Assembly (NCBI RefSeq): GCF_001269905.1
Contig: NZ_LHVK01000024.1
Location: 1-49,181 of the forward strand
Direction of reading: 5' to 3'
DNA: 49,181 nt
Source of the DNA: Pseudomonas corrugata
GTDB taxonomy: Bacteria; Pseudomonadota; Gammaproteobacteria; Pseudomonadales; Pseudomonadaceae
Position 1 is the first letter of the stretch. Each line of letters starts with the position of its first letter. Positions 1 to 8,102 of this stretch are shown one piece after another. A program made the position numbers and the translations under genes. Under the pieces are notes generated by a model that had not been told where the DNA came from, searched no databases, and was given only the letters and a program-made list of their open reading frames with translations.

Positions 1-33
1 GGTGCGTCGGTTGATCAAAATCTCGGCTGACAC

Positions 34-66
34 ACCGCCATCGCGAGCAGGCTCGCTCCCACAGGT
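34..66. repeat. REP palindrome
   Basis: Short imperfect palindrome with the core ATCGCGAGCAGGCTCGCTC followed by CCACAGG. This is the usual Pseudomonas REP form and recurs in several other gaps of this window. It lies just beyond the ybiT terminator. Confidence 0.8.
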
Positions 67-83
67 CTTGTGCCCCTGAAATG

Positions 84-116
84 AAAAAAGCCCTGTCACA
101 TTGGACAGGGCTTTTC
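84..116 (-). terminator. Rho-independent terminator of ybiT
   Basis: A perfect 8-bp stem GCCCTGTC/GACAGGGC with a 6-nt loop is flanked by A and T runs. Read on the minus strand it ends in a six-base T run, about 36 bases past the ybiT stop codon. The flanking A run would also let it work weakly in the other direction. Confidence 0.85.
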
Positions 117-117
117 A

Positions 118-140
118 CTTGCGGCTTGCGGCTTGCGGCT
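118..140. repeat. Three tandem copies of a 7-bp unit
   Basis: The heptamer CTTGCGG occurs three times in a row between the terminator and the ybiT stop. Such a run can vary in copy number by slippage. No function is evident. Confidence 0.5.
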
Positions 141-151
141 CAGAGCTGCTC

Positions 152-1738
152 TTAGAACATCACACCCTGGCTGCGCAGGTAGTCGTCATAAGTACCGCTG
201 AAGTCGACCACGCCGTCTGCGCTCAACTCGATGATGCGGGTGGCCAGGGACGAGACGAACTCTCGGTCGTGGCTGACGAAGATCAGCGTGCCCGGGTAGT
301 TCTCCAGCGCCAGGTTCAGCGCTTCGATGGATTCCATGTCCAAGTGGTTGGTCGGTTCGTCCATCACCAGTACGTTGGGTTTTTGCAGGATCAGCTTGCC
401 GAACAGCATGCGGCCCTGTTCACCACCGGAGATGACTTTGACTGACTTGAGGATTTCGTCGTTGGAAAACAGCATGCGGCCCAAGGTGCCGCGAATCATC
501 TGTTCGCCCTGGGTCCACTGGCCCATCCAGTCGAACAGGCTGACATCATCGGCGAAGTCATGGGCATGGTCCTGGGCGTAATAGCCCAGTTCTGCGCTCT
601 CGGTCCACTTGACCGAACCGGCATCCGGCGCCAGTTCGCCCATCAGGGTGCGCAACAGGGTCGTCTTGCCGATACCGTTGGGGCCGATGATCGCCACGCG
701 TTCGCCGGCTTCGACGGTGAAGCTGAAATTCTTGAACAGGGTTTTGCCATCGAAGCCCTTGGACATGCGTTCGATGGTCACTGCCTGGCGGTGCAGTTTC
801 TTGTTCTGCTCGAAGCGGATGAACGGGCTCACGCGACTCGATGGCTTGACCTCGGCGAGCTGGATCTTGTCGATCTGCTTGGCACGGGAGGTGGCCTGCT
901 TGGCCTTCGAGGCGTTGGCCGAGAAGCGGCTGACGAAGGTCTGCAGTTCGGCGATCTGGGCTTTCTTCTTGGCGTTGTCCGACAGTAACTGCTCGCGGGA
1001 CTGGGTCGCTGCGATCATGTATTCGTCGTAGTTGCCCGGGAACAGGCGCAGCTCGCCGTAGTCCAGGTCGGCCATGTGGGTGCAGACACTGTTCAGGAAG
1101 TGCCGGTCGTGGGAAATGATGATCATGGTGCTGTTACGCGCCGTGAGAATGTTTTCCAGCCAGCGGATGGTGTTGATGTCCAGGTGGTTGGTCGGTTCGT
1201 CGAGCAACAGCACTTCCGGATCGGAGAACAGTGCCTGGGCGAGCAATACCCGCAGTTTCCAGCCTGGCGCGACTTCAGTCATCGGGCCGAAATGCTGCTC
1301 CAGCGGAATGCCCAGGCCCAGCAACAGCTCACCGGCGCGGGATTCGGCAGTATAGCCGTCCATTTCGGCGAATTCGGTTTCCAGCTCGGCCACGGCCATG
1401 CCGTCTTCTTCGGTCATTTCCGGCAGCGAATAGATGCGATCACGCTCGGCCTTGACCTTCCACAGCTCTTCGTGACCCATGATCACGGTGTCGATGACGG
1501 TGAACTGCTCGTAGGCGAACTGGTCCTGGCGCAGTTTGCCCAGGCGCACGTTCGGCTCGAGCATGACCTGGCCGCCGGAGGGCTCGAGGTCGCCGCCGAG
1601 GATCTTCATGAAGGTCGACTTGCCGCAACCGTTGGCGCCGATCAGGCCGTAGCGGTTACCCGCGCCGAATTTGACAGAGACGTTTTCGAACAGCGGCTTG
1701 GCGCCGAACTGCATCGTGATGTTAGCTGTAGAGATCAA
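152..1738 (-). CDS. ybiT: ABC-F family ATPase YbiT
   Basis: Soluble ABC-F ATPase of the YbiT subgroup, a class of ribosome-associated translation factors with two ATPase domains and no membrane domain. The 528 residues match E. coli YbiT nearly end to end in layout. Domain 1 has Walker A GANGCGKST and LLLDEPTNHLD; a charged linker around residues 240-300 (KKKAQIAELQTFVSRFSANASK) is followed by domain 2 with GPNGIGKTT, the ISGGEQGR signature and VMDEPTNHLD. The reading frame starts at a TTG codon, preceded by AGGA seven bases upstream. The inferred N-terminus (ISTANITMQF) lines up with the family start, so the TTG is preferred over the internal ATG. Expressed alone. The exact ribosomal role of YbiT is not settled in the family. 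Confidence 0.92.
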   Translation of the reverse strand: MISTANITMQFGAKPLFENVSVKFGAGNRYGLIGANGCGKSTFMKILGGDLEPSGGQVMLEPNVRLGKLRQDQFAYEQFTVIDTVIMGHEELWKVKAERDRIYSLPEMTEEDGMAVAELETEFAEMDGYTAESRAGELLLGLGIPLEQHFGPMTEVAPGWKLRVLLAQALFSDPEVLLLDEPTNHLDINTIRWLENILTARNSTMIIISHDRHFLNSVCTHMADLDYGELRLFPGNYDEYMIAATQSREQLLSDNAKKKAQIAELQTFVSRFSANASKAKQATSRAKQIDKIQLAEVKPSSRVSPFIRFEQNKKLHRQAVTIERMSKGFDGKTLFKNFSFTVEAGERVAIIGPNGIGKTTLLRTLMGELAPDAGSVKWTESAELGYYAQDHAHDFADDVSLFDWMGQWTQGEQMIRGTLGRMLFSNDEILKSVKVISGGEQGRMLFGKLILQKPNVLVMDEPTNHLDMESIEALNLALENYPGTLIFVSHDREFVSSLATRIIELSADGVVDFSGTYDDYLRSQGVMF

Positions 1739-2131
1739 AGGTTTATCCTGCGGAACATTCAGAGTAGCTAAGGGTGCGGCAGTACCTGTTCAGTACCTGT
1801 CTGCGCCGATCCGCGTCCGTGCAAAGGCGGCGCGGTCGCAGGCGCAAGGGTCCATCCGGCATAAGAGGACAGCAGCATACGAAGCGCCGAGCCCGAGTGG
1901 ATGTGCGCGAAACCGGGTCAACGGTGTCGGCCAAAAGGGGGGCGCACAATATTTGGCGGCGATTGTACTGATCTGACCGCGTTAACGATAGGGTATTGGC
2001 CGGGCAAGACAGTTTTTCACAAATGAGGATAACTTTCAGTTACAACCTGTGGCTAAAATGCCACTTTCCAGATGCCATCCCTTTCGCCGCTTGGTTGGCC
2101 AGGGATGCGACCTGTTCACTCCCGTTGTGTG
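1739..2131. other. Divergent intergenic region, ybiT / lpxO
   Basis: A 393-bp gap that must hold the promoters of both flanking genes. The only clear structure is a tandem duplication of CAGTACCTGT around 1780-1801. A weak TTGTAC-N17-CGATAG pair facing lpxO begins near 1964. No open frame here has a convincing ribosome binding site. Confidence 0.5.
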
Positions 2132-3040
2132 ATGGACTTCGTGAAACTCATCATTGCCGCAATCTATATCCTGTCCATCGGCTACGTGCACCTGCGCGGG
2201 CGTGTGCGGCACAAGCTCGGACGCCAGCTGAGCGACCATTCTTCCTTCCTGGCGCCTATCAACTGCCTGCTTTACCTGTGTTCGAAGTTGCCCAACAAGC
2301 CGTACCTGAACCCGGCGGACTTCCCTGACCTGAGCCTCCTGCAAGCCCATTGGGAGGACATCCGTGCGGAGGGCCAGAGCCTGTTGCAGGCGGGGGCGAT
2401 CAAGCGTTCCAGTCAATACGACGACGTAGGGTTCAATTCGTTCTTCAAGACCGGCTGGAAGCGCTTCTACCTGAAATGGTACGGCGACAGTCATCCCTCG
2501 GCCATGAAGCTGTGCCCACGCACCACCGAACTGGTGCAGAGTATCGGTTCGATCAAGGCGGCGATGTTCGCCGAGTTGCCGCCAGGTTCCAGACTGGTTA
2601 GGCACCGAGACCCCTATGCGGGGTCCTATCGTTATCATCTGGGCCTGCAGACCCCCAACGATGCGGGTTGTTATATCAATGTCGATGGCGAGGCTTACCA
2701 TTGGCGCGATGGCGAGGCGGTGGTCTTCGACGAAACCTTCATCCATTACGCCGAAAACACCACTTCTCAGAACCGCATCATTTTGTTCTGCGACGTCGAG
2801 CGGCCAATGCGGTTTCGCTGGGCAACGGCCTTCAATCGCTGGTTCAGCCGTACCGTGATGGCCGCTGCCGGCGCGCCGAACGACGCCGGTGACAAGACGG
2901 GCGGGTTGAACCGGGCGTTCTCCAGGCTCTACAAGATTCGCTTGCAGGGCAAAGCGCTGAAGAAGCGCAACCGAACGCTGTATTACCTCCAGAAATGGGC
3001 GTTCTTCGCTGCTCTGCTGGCTGTGTTCATCTGGATCTGA
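2132..3040 (+). CDS. lpxO: LpxO-type lipid A beta-hydroxylase
   Basis: Fe(II)/2-oxoglutarate dioxygenase of the aspartyl/asparaginyl beta-hydroxylase superfamily. LpxO hydroxylates the secondary myristate (or laurate) chain of lipid A at the inner membrane. The 302-residue protein has a hydrophobic N-terminal helix (about 4-20) and a second at the C-terminus (about 285-301). The HxD motif is H158-R-D160, the distal iron histidine is H205 in ETFIHYAEN, and R215 is the likely 2-oxoglutarate ligand. The frame stays open 60 bases upstream, but the ATG at 2132 gives the canonical membrane-anchor start (MDFVKLIIAAIY). No strong Shine-Dalgarno is visible for either choice. Single gene, convergent with ligD. 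Confidence 0.88.
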   Translation: MDFVKLIIAAIYILSIGYVHLRGRVRHKLGRQLSDHSSFLAPINCLLYLCSKLPNKPYLNPADFPDLSLLQAHWEDIRAEGQSLLQAGAIKRSSQYDDVGFNSFFKTGWKRFYLKWYGDSHPSAMKLCPRTTELVQSIGSIKAAMFAELPPGSRLVRHRDPYAGSYRYHLGLQTPNDAGCYINVDGEAYHWRDGEAVVFDETFIHYAENTTSQNRIILFCDVERPMRFRWATAFNRWFSRTVMAAAGAPNDAGDKTGGLNRAFSRLYKIRLQGKALKKRNRTLYYLQKWAFFAALLAVFIWI

Positions 3041-3072
3041 CGTCTGGCCTGGCCCTGTACGAGAACATATGT

Positions 3073-5031
3073 TCACTCCCCGGGCTTTTCCGCGTCCAGT
3101 TGTTCCCACATCCTGGCGGTGATCCGTTGGCGATGGCTGTAACCCTCCCATGGGTCGGCTCCCAGGCTTCTGGCCCGCTCAAGGGCCGTCTGGATATCCC
3201 ATTGCTGGGCGTTGCGCAGGCCGTCGAGTTCGGCCCTGGCGACCGGGACCGACACCGGCAGGCCCGGCCTGGCGCGTACCGAGTACGCGGCGACGGTGCT
3301 GGCGCCTCGAGCATTACGCAGGTAATCGACGAATATCTTCCCCACCCGATTCCTGGGCCCCATGGTGGCGGTGATCCTTTTCGGCATCTGGCGAGTCATG
3401 AACTGTGAGATCGCTTTGGCGAAGGCCTTGGTGGCATCCCAGCTTTCGCTGCGCGCCAGCGGCACGACGATGTGCATGCCTTTGCCGCCGCTGGTCTTGA
3501 GGAATGCCCGCAGGCCCAACTCATCGAGCACCGACAGGGTCGCGCGAGTGGCCTCGAGCATGACTTGCCAGGGCAGCGATGGATCGGGGTCCAGGTCCAG
3601 GACGAACAGGTCCGGCGTCTCGATCCGGTCATGGGTGGCGGTCCAGGTGTGCAGCTCCACCGTACCCATCTGCGCCGCGCTGACGAGCGCCTGGAGGCTA
3701 TCGATTTCCATCAGGGCGGCATGGCCCGGGTCCAGTCCCGGATCCAGCTGCCTGATATGGGGGATCTCCAGGCGATCAGCGTGTTTCTGAAAGAACTGTT
3801 CTTCGCCGATGCCGTCCGGTGCCCGCAACAACGCGATGGGACGCTGTTTCAGGTGGGGCAGGATCCACGGCGCGATGTCCGCGTAATACTGCACCAGTTC
3901 ACCTTTTTGCACACCACTGACGCTGTCGATGACGCGCTCGGGATGGGTGATTTTCACGCCTCCGATTTCTGCCTTGCGGTTCTTGCCGCCGCGCTTGGGT
4001 TCTGGCGCCCTGGTTTTTTTCGGCAGAGGGTGCTCGCGGATAACCTTGTTCGCTGGCATGTCGTCGAGCAGCGCCACGAAAGCGGCCTGGCGTACAAGGC
4101 CGCTGGCGGTCCACTCGGTGAATTCGATCTCACAGACCCGGTCAGGCTCGACCCACTGCACGGCGCGACCCTGTGTCGGGGTGACTGGTTTGGCCAGGGG
4201 AGAGACAGCGCTCTCCTGCGCGGAGAGTCGCTCGAACAATCGTTTGCTTTCATCCTGGCTGAGCCCGCTGCTGACCCGGCCGGCATACACCAAGCCCGAA
4301 GGGTCGTTGACTGCGAGCAACAAGGCACCGAAGCCGTTGCGCCTGTCTTGCGCACGGGTGAAACCGACGATCACGAAGGCTTGGCGCAGCCGGCATTTCA
4401 GATTGACCCAGTCGGTGCTGCGCCGTGACACATAAGGGCTGCCCTGACGCTTGCCGACCACACGGTCCAGCGAGAGGGCGCTGGCGCTTTCCAGGATCTC
4501 ATCTTCGCTGGCAGAGAAGGCTTCGGAGAAGCGCAGTCGCTTGCCGCCGTGGTGCCTGAGGACGCTTCTCAACGCCGCGCGTCGCTCCTCCACGGGTGTT
4601 TGTCGCAGGTCTTCGCCGTTGAGAAACGGTGCGTCGAACAGCACGTAAACCATGTCCACGGTGCGACCGATCTCAAAGGCGTCCCGAAGGGCGGCCATGT
4701 CAGCCTGGCCGGTCTCGTCCAGCAGAACCAGGTCGCCGTCCAGCCAACTGTCTCCCAGGTTCAGCTCGGCCAGCGCTTCTGCGTGCAATTTCAGGCGTTC
4801 GGTCCAGTCCTCTTGGTCGCGGCCGAACAAGCGGACTTCAGCATTTACGATGCGCGTCAGCAGGCGATAGCCATCGAACTTGACTTCATAGCGCCATTCG
4901 CCGGTGGGCGGTTGCTCTACGGACGTTGCCAGTTGCGGCAGCAGTCGTTCGGGAAGGCGCTCTTTGCGACCCCGGCGGCTGCTCACTGTTTCTTCGGATG
5001 TAGGGGCAGATTCACGATCGGCCTTGGCCAT
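3073..5031 (-). CDS. ligD: DNA ligase D, ligase plus polymerase domains only
   Basis: ATP-dependent ligase/polymerase of bacterial non-homologous end joining, acting with Ku on double-strand breaks. The adenylation domain comes first, with the nucleotidyl lysine K51 in EVKFDGYR and motif IV-like VVGKRQGSPY, then an OB fold to about residue 330. A basic linker (KKTRAPEPKRGGKNRK) precedes the primase-like polymerase domain (about 355-645), whose metal pair is D479/D481 in LDLDPDP. Pseudomonas LigD normally has an additional N-terminal 3'-phosphoesterase domain of roughly 190 residues; it is absent. The start is well fixed: AAGGGA lies 7-8 bases upstream of the ATG, and the ku stop is only 33 bp away, so no missing exon-like stretch exists. 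Operon with ku. Confidence 0.93.
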   Translation of the reverse strand: MAKADRESAPTSEETVSSRRGRKERLPERLLPQLATSVEQPPTGEWRYEVKFDGYRLLTRIVNAEVRLFGRDQEDWTERLKLHAEALAELNLGDSWLDGDLVLLDETGQADMAALRDAFEIGRTVDMVYVLFDAPFLNGEDLRQTPVEERRAALRSVLRHHGGKRLRFSEAFSASEDEILESASALSLDRVVGKRQGSPYVSRRSTDWVNLKCRLRQAFVIVGFTRAQDRRNGFGALLLAVNDPSGLVYAGRVSSGLSQDESKRLFERLSAQESAVSPLAKPVTPTQGRAVQWVEPDRVCEIEFTEWTASGLVRQAAFVALLDDMPANKVIREHPLPKKTRAPEPKRGGKNRKAEIGGVKITHPERVIDSVSGVQKGELVQYYADIAPWILPHLKQRPIALLRAPDGIGEEQFFQKHADRLEIPHIRQLDPGLDPGHAALMEIDSLQALVSAAQMGTVELHTWTATHDRIETPDLFVLDLDPDPSLPWQVMLEATRATLSVLDELGLRAFLKTSGGKGMHIVVPLARSESWDATKAFAKAISQFMTRQMPKRITATMGPRNRVGKIFVDYLRNARGASTVAAYSVRARPGLPVSVPVARAELDGLRNAQQWDIQTALERARSLGADPWEGYSHRQRITARMWEQLDAEKPGE

Positions 5032-5064
5032 GACAGATTCCCTTGTATCGCTGACGTCCGGGGT

Positions 5065-5955
5065 TTAACCCCGGGAGGCCTTGGTGGTTTTTTTTGCGGG
5101 GGCGGACTTACTGGTCTTCGCCGCTTTAGCAGGCGCTTTTGCGGCGGGCTTGTCGGCGGATTTGCCCTTGCTGCCCAGGCTGCGCTTGAGCAGCTCGGTG
5201 AGGTCGATGACATCGGCGGTCTTGCGCTGTTCTTCGCCAGGGTCGGTTTCCACCGCCTCGAGCCGGCCTTCGTTGGCTTTCTTTTCCACCAACTCCATGA
5301 TCTTTTCCTGGAAACTGTCCCGATAGTCCTGGGGTTCCCAGTCGGCACTCATGTCTTGCACCAGGCGCTTGGCCATTTCCAGCTCGCCTTTGACCAGGTT
5401 GGGTTTGGTGACCTCGTCCCCCAGTTCCAGGATGTCCAGTCCACGCACCTCTGCCGGCCAGCGCAGCATCACCAGTACCAGGGCCGACTCCAGGGGCATC
5501 AGGGCCGCCAAGTGTTGGCGGGTATGCAACACGACATGGGCCAGGGCCACCTTGTTGGTCTTGACCAGGGTTTCGCGAAGCAAGGCGTAGACTTTGCCGC
5601 CACGCTTGTCGGGAGCAAGGAAGTAGGGCGTATCGATGTTCTGCAGCGGGATCTTCTCGCTGTCGACGAAAGAAAAGATATCGATGGTCTGGGTGGACTT
5701 CGGGTGGGCCGAGCGGATTTCCTCCTCGCTGAGCAGCACGTACTGGCCTTTCTGGTACTCGACGCCCTTGACGATGTCTTCCTTGGTCACCTCCTTACCC
5801 GTGACCTTGTTGACCCGCTTGTAGCCCACCGGGTCCATGCTGCGCTTGTCCAGCCAGTCAAAATCCACGCCTTGGGACGACGTCGCCGAGACCAGCGCCA
5901 CGGGAATGTGGACCAGTCCGAAACTGATTGCGCCTTTCCAGATTGCCCGTGCCAT
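5065..5955 (-). CDS. ku: Ku, end-joining DNA-binding protein
   Basis: Bacterial homodimeric Ku ring protein that binds double-strand break ends and recruits LigD. At 296 residues it is of normal length. The N-terminus MARAIWKGAISFGLVHIPV is the family hallmark, with conserved SFV, TPYFLAP and the TLVKTNKVALAHVVLHTRQHL core following. The C-terminal 45 residues are a Lys/Ala-rich low-complexity tail (DKPAAKAPAKAAKTSKS), typical of the extended DNA-binding tails of proteobacterial Ku. AAGGAAA precedes the start. First gene of a two-gene ku-ligD unit. In other bacteria such pairs are often stationary-phase or stress controlled; no specific site was recognised here. Confidence 0.95.
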   Translation of the reverse strand: MARAIWKGAISFGLVHIPVALVSATSSQGVDFDWLDKRSMDPVGYKRVNKVTGKEVTKEDIVKGVEYQKGQYVLLSEEEIRSAHPKSTQTIDIFSFVDSEKIPLQNIDTPYFLAPDKRGGKVYALLRETLVKTNKVALAHVVLHTRQHLAALMPLESALVLVMLRWPAEVRGLDILELGDEVTKPNLVKGELEMAKRLVQDMSADWEPQDYRDSFQEKIMELVEKKANEGRLEAVETDPGEEQRKTADVIDLTELLKRSLGSKGKSADKPAAKAPAKAAKTSKSAPAKKTTKASRG

Positions 5956-6264
5956 GGTGCGGTTTCCTTGCCGTGAATGGTTCTCTCTGGTGACCTTCCG
6001 GCCGTTGAAAAAGTTTCCATTGGGCGCCGGCTGGCGGTGGGGCAGGACAGATACGATGCATAGGCCCGGGTGGGGGTTGTGGGCGAGCCTGCTCGCGAAA
6101 GCGATGTGTCAGATGTCGACGGCCCCATAGCCTTCACAAGCAGGTTTTCCTCAGAGATGCCTCGTTACATCTTCAACCAGACATTTCGCTTAACAACCGT
6201 GAACCTGCGCGGTAGCGTGTTTTCGAAATGCCTGAGCGATTTCCGCAAAGCAGGGGAGGTACCG
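5956..6264. other. Divergent intergenic region, ku / small secreted protein
   Basis: About 309 bp between divergently oriented genes. It contains one REP element (6078-6106) and no convincing gene. A frame that runs upstream of the secreted-protein gene crosses the REP and lacks a ribosome site, so it is not taken as coding. Confidence 0.5.
6078..6106. repeat. REP palindrome
   Basis: TGTGGGCGAGCCTGCTCGCG followed by AAAGCGATG, the same REP family as elsewhere in the window, in the ku upstream region. Confidence 0.8.
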
Positions 6265-6606
6265 ATGAACAGGCTAGTACTCGCGATCACCACGCTGTTG
6301 CTGAGCGCTGTCGTTCAGGCCGCCCCCCCCGGCCAGGGCCCTGTGGTCGTGGCCCAGAACCTGCCGGGCAACAACAACCCCTATAACAATCCCATACGTC
6401 GGGCCAATCCCAACAGCATGCAGGGAACACAGCCCAACGTCCCGACGATCCACCGCTACCCGACGGTACCGGTGCCTCGCCCGCCAACCCTGGAAAACGG
6501 CGGCATCGGCAATGGCTACCCGCGGTCGGGGCCGCCGCCGGGTTCGCCCAGGCCCACCATCGAATCCGGTACGCCACCCAGGAGCCCGAACGACAGCAAT
6601 CGCTAG
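6265..6606 (+). CDS. Small secreted Pro/Asn/Gly-rich protein
   Basis: Function not recognised. The 113-residue product begins with a clean signal peptide (MNRLVLAITTLLLSAVVQA, cleavage probably before APPGQ). The rest is low-complexity and rich in Pro, Asn, Gly and Ser, with runs such as NNNPYNNP, PRPPTLENGG and GPPPGSPRP. It has no cysteine in the mature part, so it is probably an intrinsically disordered periplasmic or exported protein. The start is set by a strong Shine-Dalgarno, GGGGAGGT, four bases before the ATG. The sugar dehydrogenase-like gene starts 33 bp downstream on the same strand, so the two may be co-transcribed. Confidence 0.7.
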   Translation: MNRLVLAITTLLLSAVVQAAPPGQGPVVVAQNLPGNNNPYNNPIRRANPNSMQGTQPNVPTIHRYPTVPVPRPPTLENGGIGNGYPRSGPPPGSPRPTIESGTPPRSPNDSNR

Positions 6607-6639
6607 TCGTCCTGTTTCCCATCACAGAAGGAAGTGTGC

Positions 6640-7788
6640 ATGTTGCGTAAAACACTCCAGGTCGTGCTCTGCGCCAGTGCCGTCCTGACCCTTGCCGCGC
6701 CGGCCTGGGCCGCGCAAACCCAGGTATTGAAGAGCGAGGAGGGCAGCGTGGAAGTGACCACCGTGATCAGGGGCCTGGAACATCCCTGGTCCGTGGCATT
6801 CCTGCCGGGGCAGCGGGGCATGCTGGTCACGGAGCGATCGGGCAGCTTGCGCCTGGTGAGCCCCGAGGGTCGGCTCTCGGCGCCATTGAGCGGTGTTCCT
6901 GAGGTATGGGCCAATGGCCAGGGCGGCTTGCTGGACGTGGTGTTGTCGCCGGACTTCAAGCAGGACCGCACCGTGTACCTGTCCTACTCCGAGGCTGGCA
7001 AGGACGGCAGGGCCGGGACCGCCGTGGGGCGCGGACAGCTCTCCGAGGATTCGAAGCGCCTGGAGAACTTCGATGTGATTTTCCGTCAGCAGCCCAAGCT
7101 CTCCACGGGCAATCACTTCGGCTCGCGGCTGGTCTTCGACCGGGAGGGTTACCTGTTCATCACCCTGGGTGAAAACAACGACCGGCCGACGGCCCAGGAC
7201 CTGGACAAGCTGCAGGGCAAGGTCGTGCGTCTCTATCCGGACGGCAAAGTGCCGGATGACAACCCCTTTGTCGGTCAGAAGAATGTCCGTCCCGAAATCT
7301 GGGCCTTCGGTCTTCGCAATCCCCAAGGGGCCGCGCTCAACCCCTGGAATGGCACATTGTGGGAAAACGAGCACGGACCCAAGGGCGGCGATGAGCTGAA
7401 CATCATCGAGCGTGGCAAGAACTACGGCTGGCCGCTGGCGACCCATGGCATCAACTATTCCGGTGCACCGATTCCGGAGGCCAAGGGTAAGCACGCCGAA
7501 GGCACGCTTGGGCCGCACCATGTCTGGCAAGTCTCGCCGGGCCTCAGCGGCATGGCGTTCTATGACCATGAGCGTTTCCAGCCTTGGCGGCATAACGTCT
7601 TCATCGGTGCGCTGGTGTCCCGTAACCTGATCCGTTTGCAGATGGAAGGCGACCAGGTCGTGCATGAAGAGCGCCTGCTGGGCGACCTCCAGGAGCGGAT
7701 CCGCGATGTGCGCCAGGGACCGGATGGTTACCTGTATGTCCTGACGGATGAAAACGACGGTGCGCTGTATAAGGTCGGGCTTGAATGA
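6640..7788 (+). CDS. PQQ-dependent soluble sugar dehydrogenase family protein
   Basis: Periplasmic six-bladed beta-propeller of the glucose/sorbosone dehydrogenase (GSDH, YliI/Asd) family, whose members oxidise aldoses with PQQ. The 382-residue protein has a signal peptide (MLRKTLQVVLCASAVLTLAA, then PAWA). Family landmarks follow in order: GLEHPWSVAFLPG, GQGGLLDVVLSPDF, STGNHFGSRLVFD, VRPEIWAFGLRNPQG, ENEHGPKGGDELN and YGWPLATHG; the segments with H, R, N and E are those that shape the cofactor pocket. A GTG six bases upstream is in frame, but AGAAGGA sits seven bases before the ATG at 6640, which is preferred. Substrate cannot be told from sequence; many YliI-like members act on several aldoses. 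Confidence 0.88.
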   Translation: MLRKTLQVVLCASAVLTLAAPAWAAQTQVLKSEEGSVEVTTVIRGLEHPWSVAFLPGQRGMLVTERSGSLRLVSPEGRLSAPLSGVPEVWANGQGGLLDVVLSPDFKQDRTVYLSYSEAGKDGRAGTAVGRGQLSEDSKRLENFDVIFRQQPKLSTGNHFGSRLVFDREGYLFITLGENNDRPTAQDLDKLQGKVVRLYPDGKVPDDNPFVGQKNVRPEIWAFGLRNPQGAALNPWNGTLWENEHGPKGGDELNIIERGKNYGWPLATHGINYSGAPIPEAKGKHAEGTLGPHHVWQVSPGLSGMAFYDHERFQPWRHNVFIGALVSRNLIRLQMEGDQVVHEERLLGDLQERIRDVRQGPDGYLYVLTDENDGALYKVGLE

Positions 7789-7831
7789 CCCATCCGGTGG
7801 GAGATGGATCCTGCCGTCACCCGCCGAAATT

Positions 7832-7860
7832 TGTGGGAGCCTGCTCGCGAAAGCGGCGGT
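7832..7860. repeat. REP palindrome
   Basis: TGTGGGAGCCTGCTCGCGAA followed by AGCGGCGGT, downstream of the sugar dehydrogenase gene and upstream of the ilvA leader. Confidence 0.75.
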
Positions 7861-7921
7861 ACGTCCAGCCTCACCAGCACTGGTTCGCTACAGGGATTTA
7901 CTGTCCAAGAACAATTCGCCA

Positions 7922-7950
7922 TTGACTTGCCTCCGGCGCCCGGCTAATTT
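7922..7950 (+). promoter_or_regulatory. Predicted sigma70 promoter of the ilvA leader
   Basis: TTGACT, exactly 17 bp, then TAATTT. The -35 is 5/6 to consensus and the -10 is weaker (3/6). The predicted start of transcription falls at about 7956-7958, on the leader-peptide ATG itself, which would make that transcript leaderless. Inferred, not shown. Confidence 0.5.
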
Positions 7951-7956
7951 CCAGCC

Positions 7957-8022
7957 ATGACTTCTACCGTACTGCGCAGCCAGCCAAGCATTATTACCGC
8001 CATTCCTTATCTGGCGGGCTAG
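7957..8022 (+). CDS. ilvA leader peptide (21 residues)
   Basis: A 21-codon open frame directly upstream of an attenuator-like terminator. The peptide begins MTSTVLRSQPSIITAIP and ends YLAG. It contains three Thr, three Ile (two adjacent, codons 12-13, and codon 16), one Val and two Leu, the amino acids linked to threonine dehydratase and branched-chain synthesis. No Shine-Dalgarno precedes the ATG, in keeping with a leaderless start from the promoter at 7922-7950. Codons 20-21 contain the GGCGGG that can pair with the rising arm of the terminator, so translation position would decide which hairpin forms. Composition and placement fit a classical ilv-type leader peptide. Confidence 0.72.
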   Translation: MTSTVLRSQPSIITAIPYLAG

Positions 8023-8045
8023 CTGACGGCTGCACCCAACCCGCC
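8013..8045 (+). promoter_or_regulatory. Candidate antiterminator of the ilvA leader
   Basis: GGCGGG at 8013-8018, inside the last leader codons, is complementary to CCCGCC at 8040-8045, the rising arm of the terminator. A ribosome stalled at the Ile codons (7990-8004) would leave it free to pair; a ribosome reaching the stop would cover it. Confidence 0.55.
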
Positions 8046-8064
8046 CTTGAGGCGGGTTTTTTCT
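8038..8064 (+). terminator. Attenuator terminator before ilvA
   Basis: Stem AACCCGCC/GGCGGGTT with a 5-nt loop (CTTGA) followed by a run of T from 8057 to 8062. It lies 16 bp after the leader stop and 39 bp before the ilvA start, so it would stop transcription before the structural gene unless prevented. Confidence 0.85.
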
Positions 8065-8102
8065 TTCTGTCTCCTGGGCCCGATTCGAACCAGGAGACTG
8101 CC

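Noticed and set aside
2036..3151. A 371-codon open frame on the minus strand
   Set aside because: Lies across lpxO on the opposite strand and has no ribosome site or family features.
3073..5031. LigD shortened by a frameshift or sequencing error
   Set aside because: The start has a good ribosome site and the ku stop is 33 bp upstream, so there is no room for a missing phosphoesterase domain.
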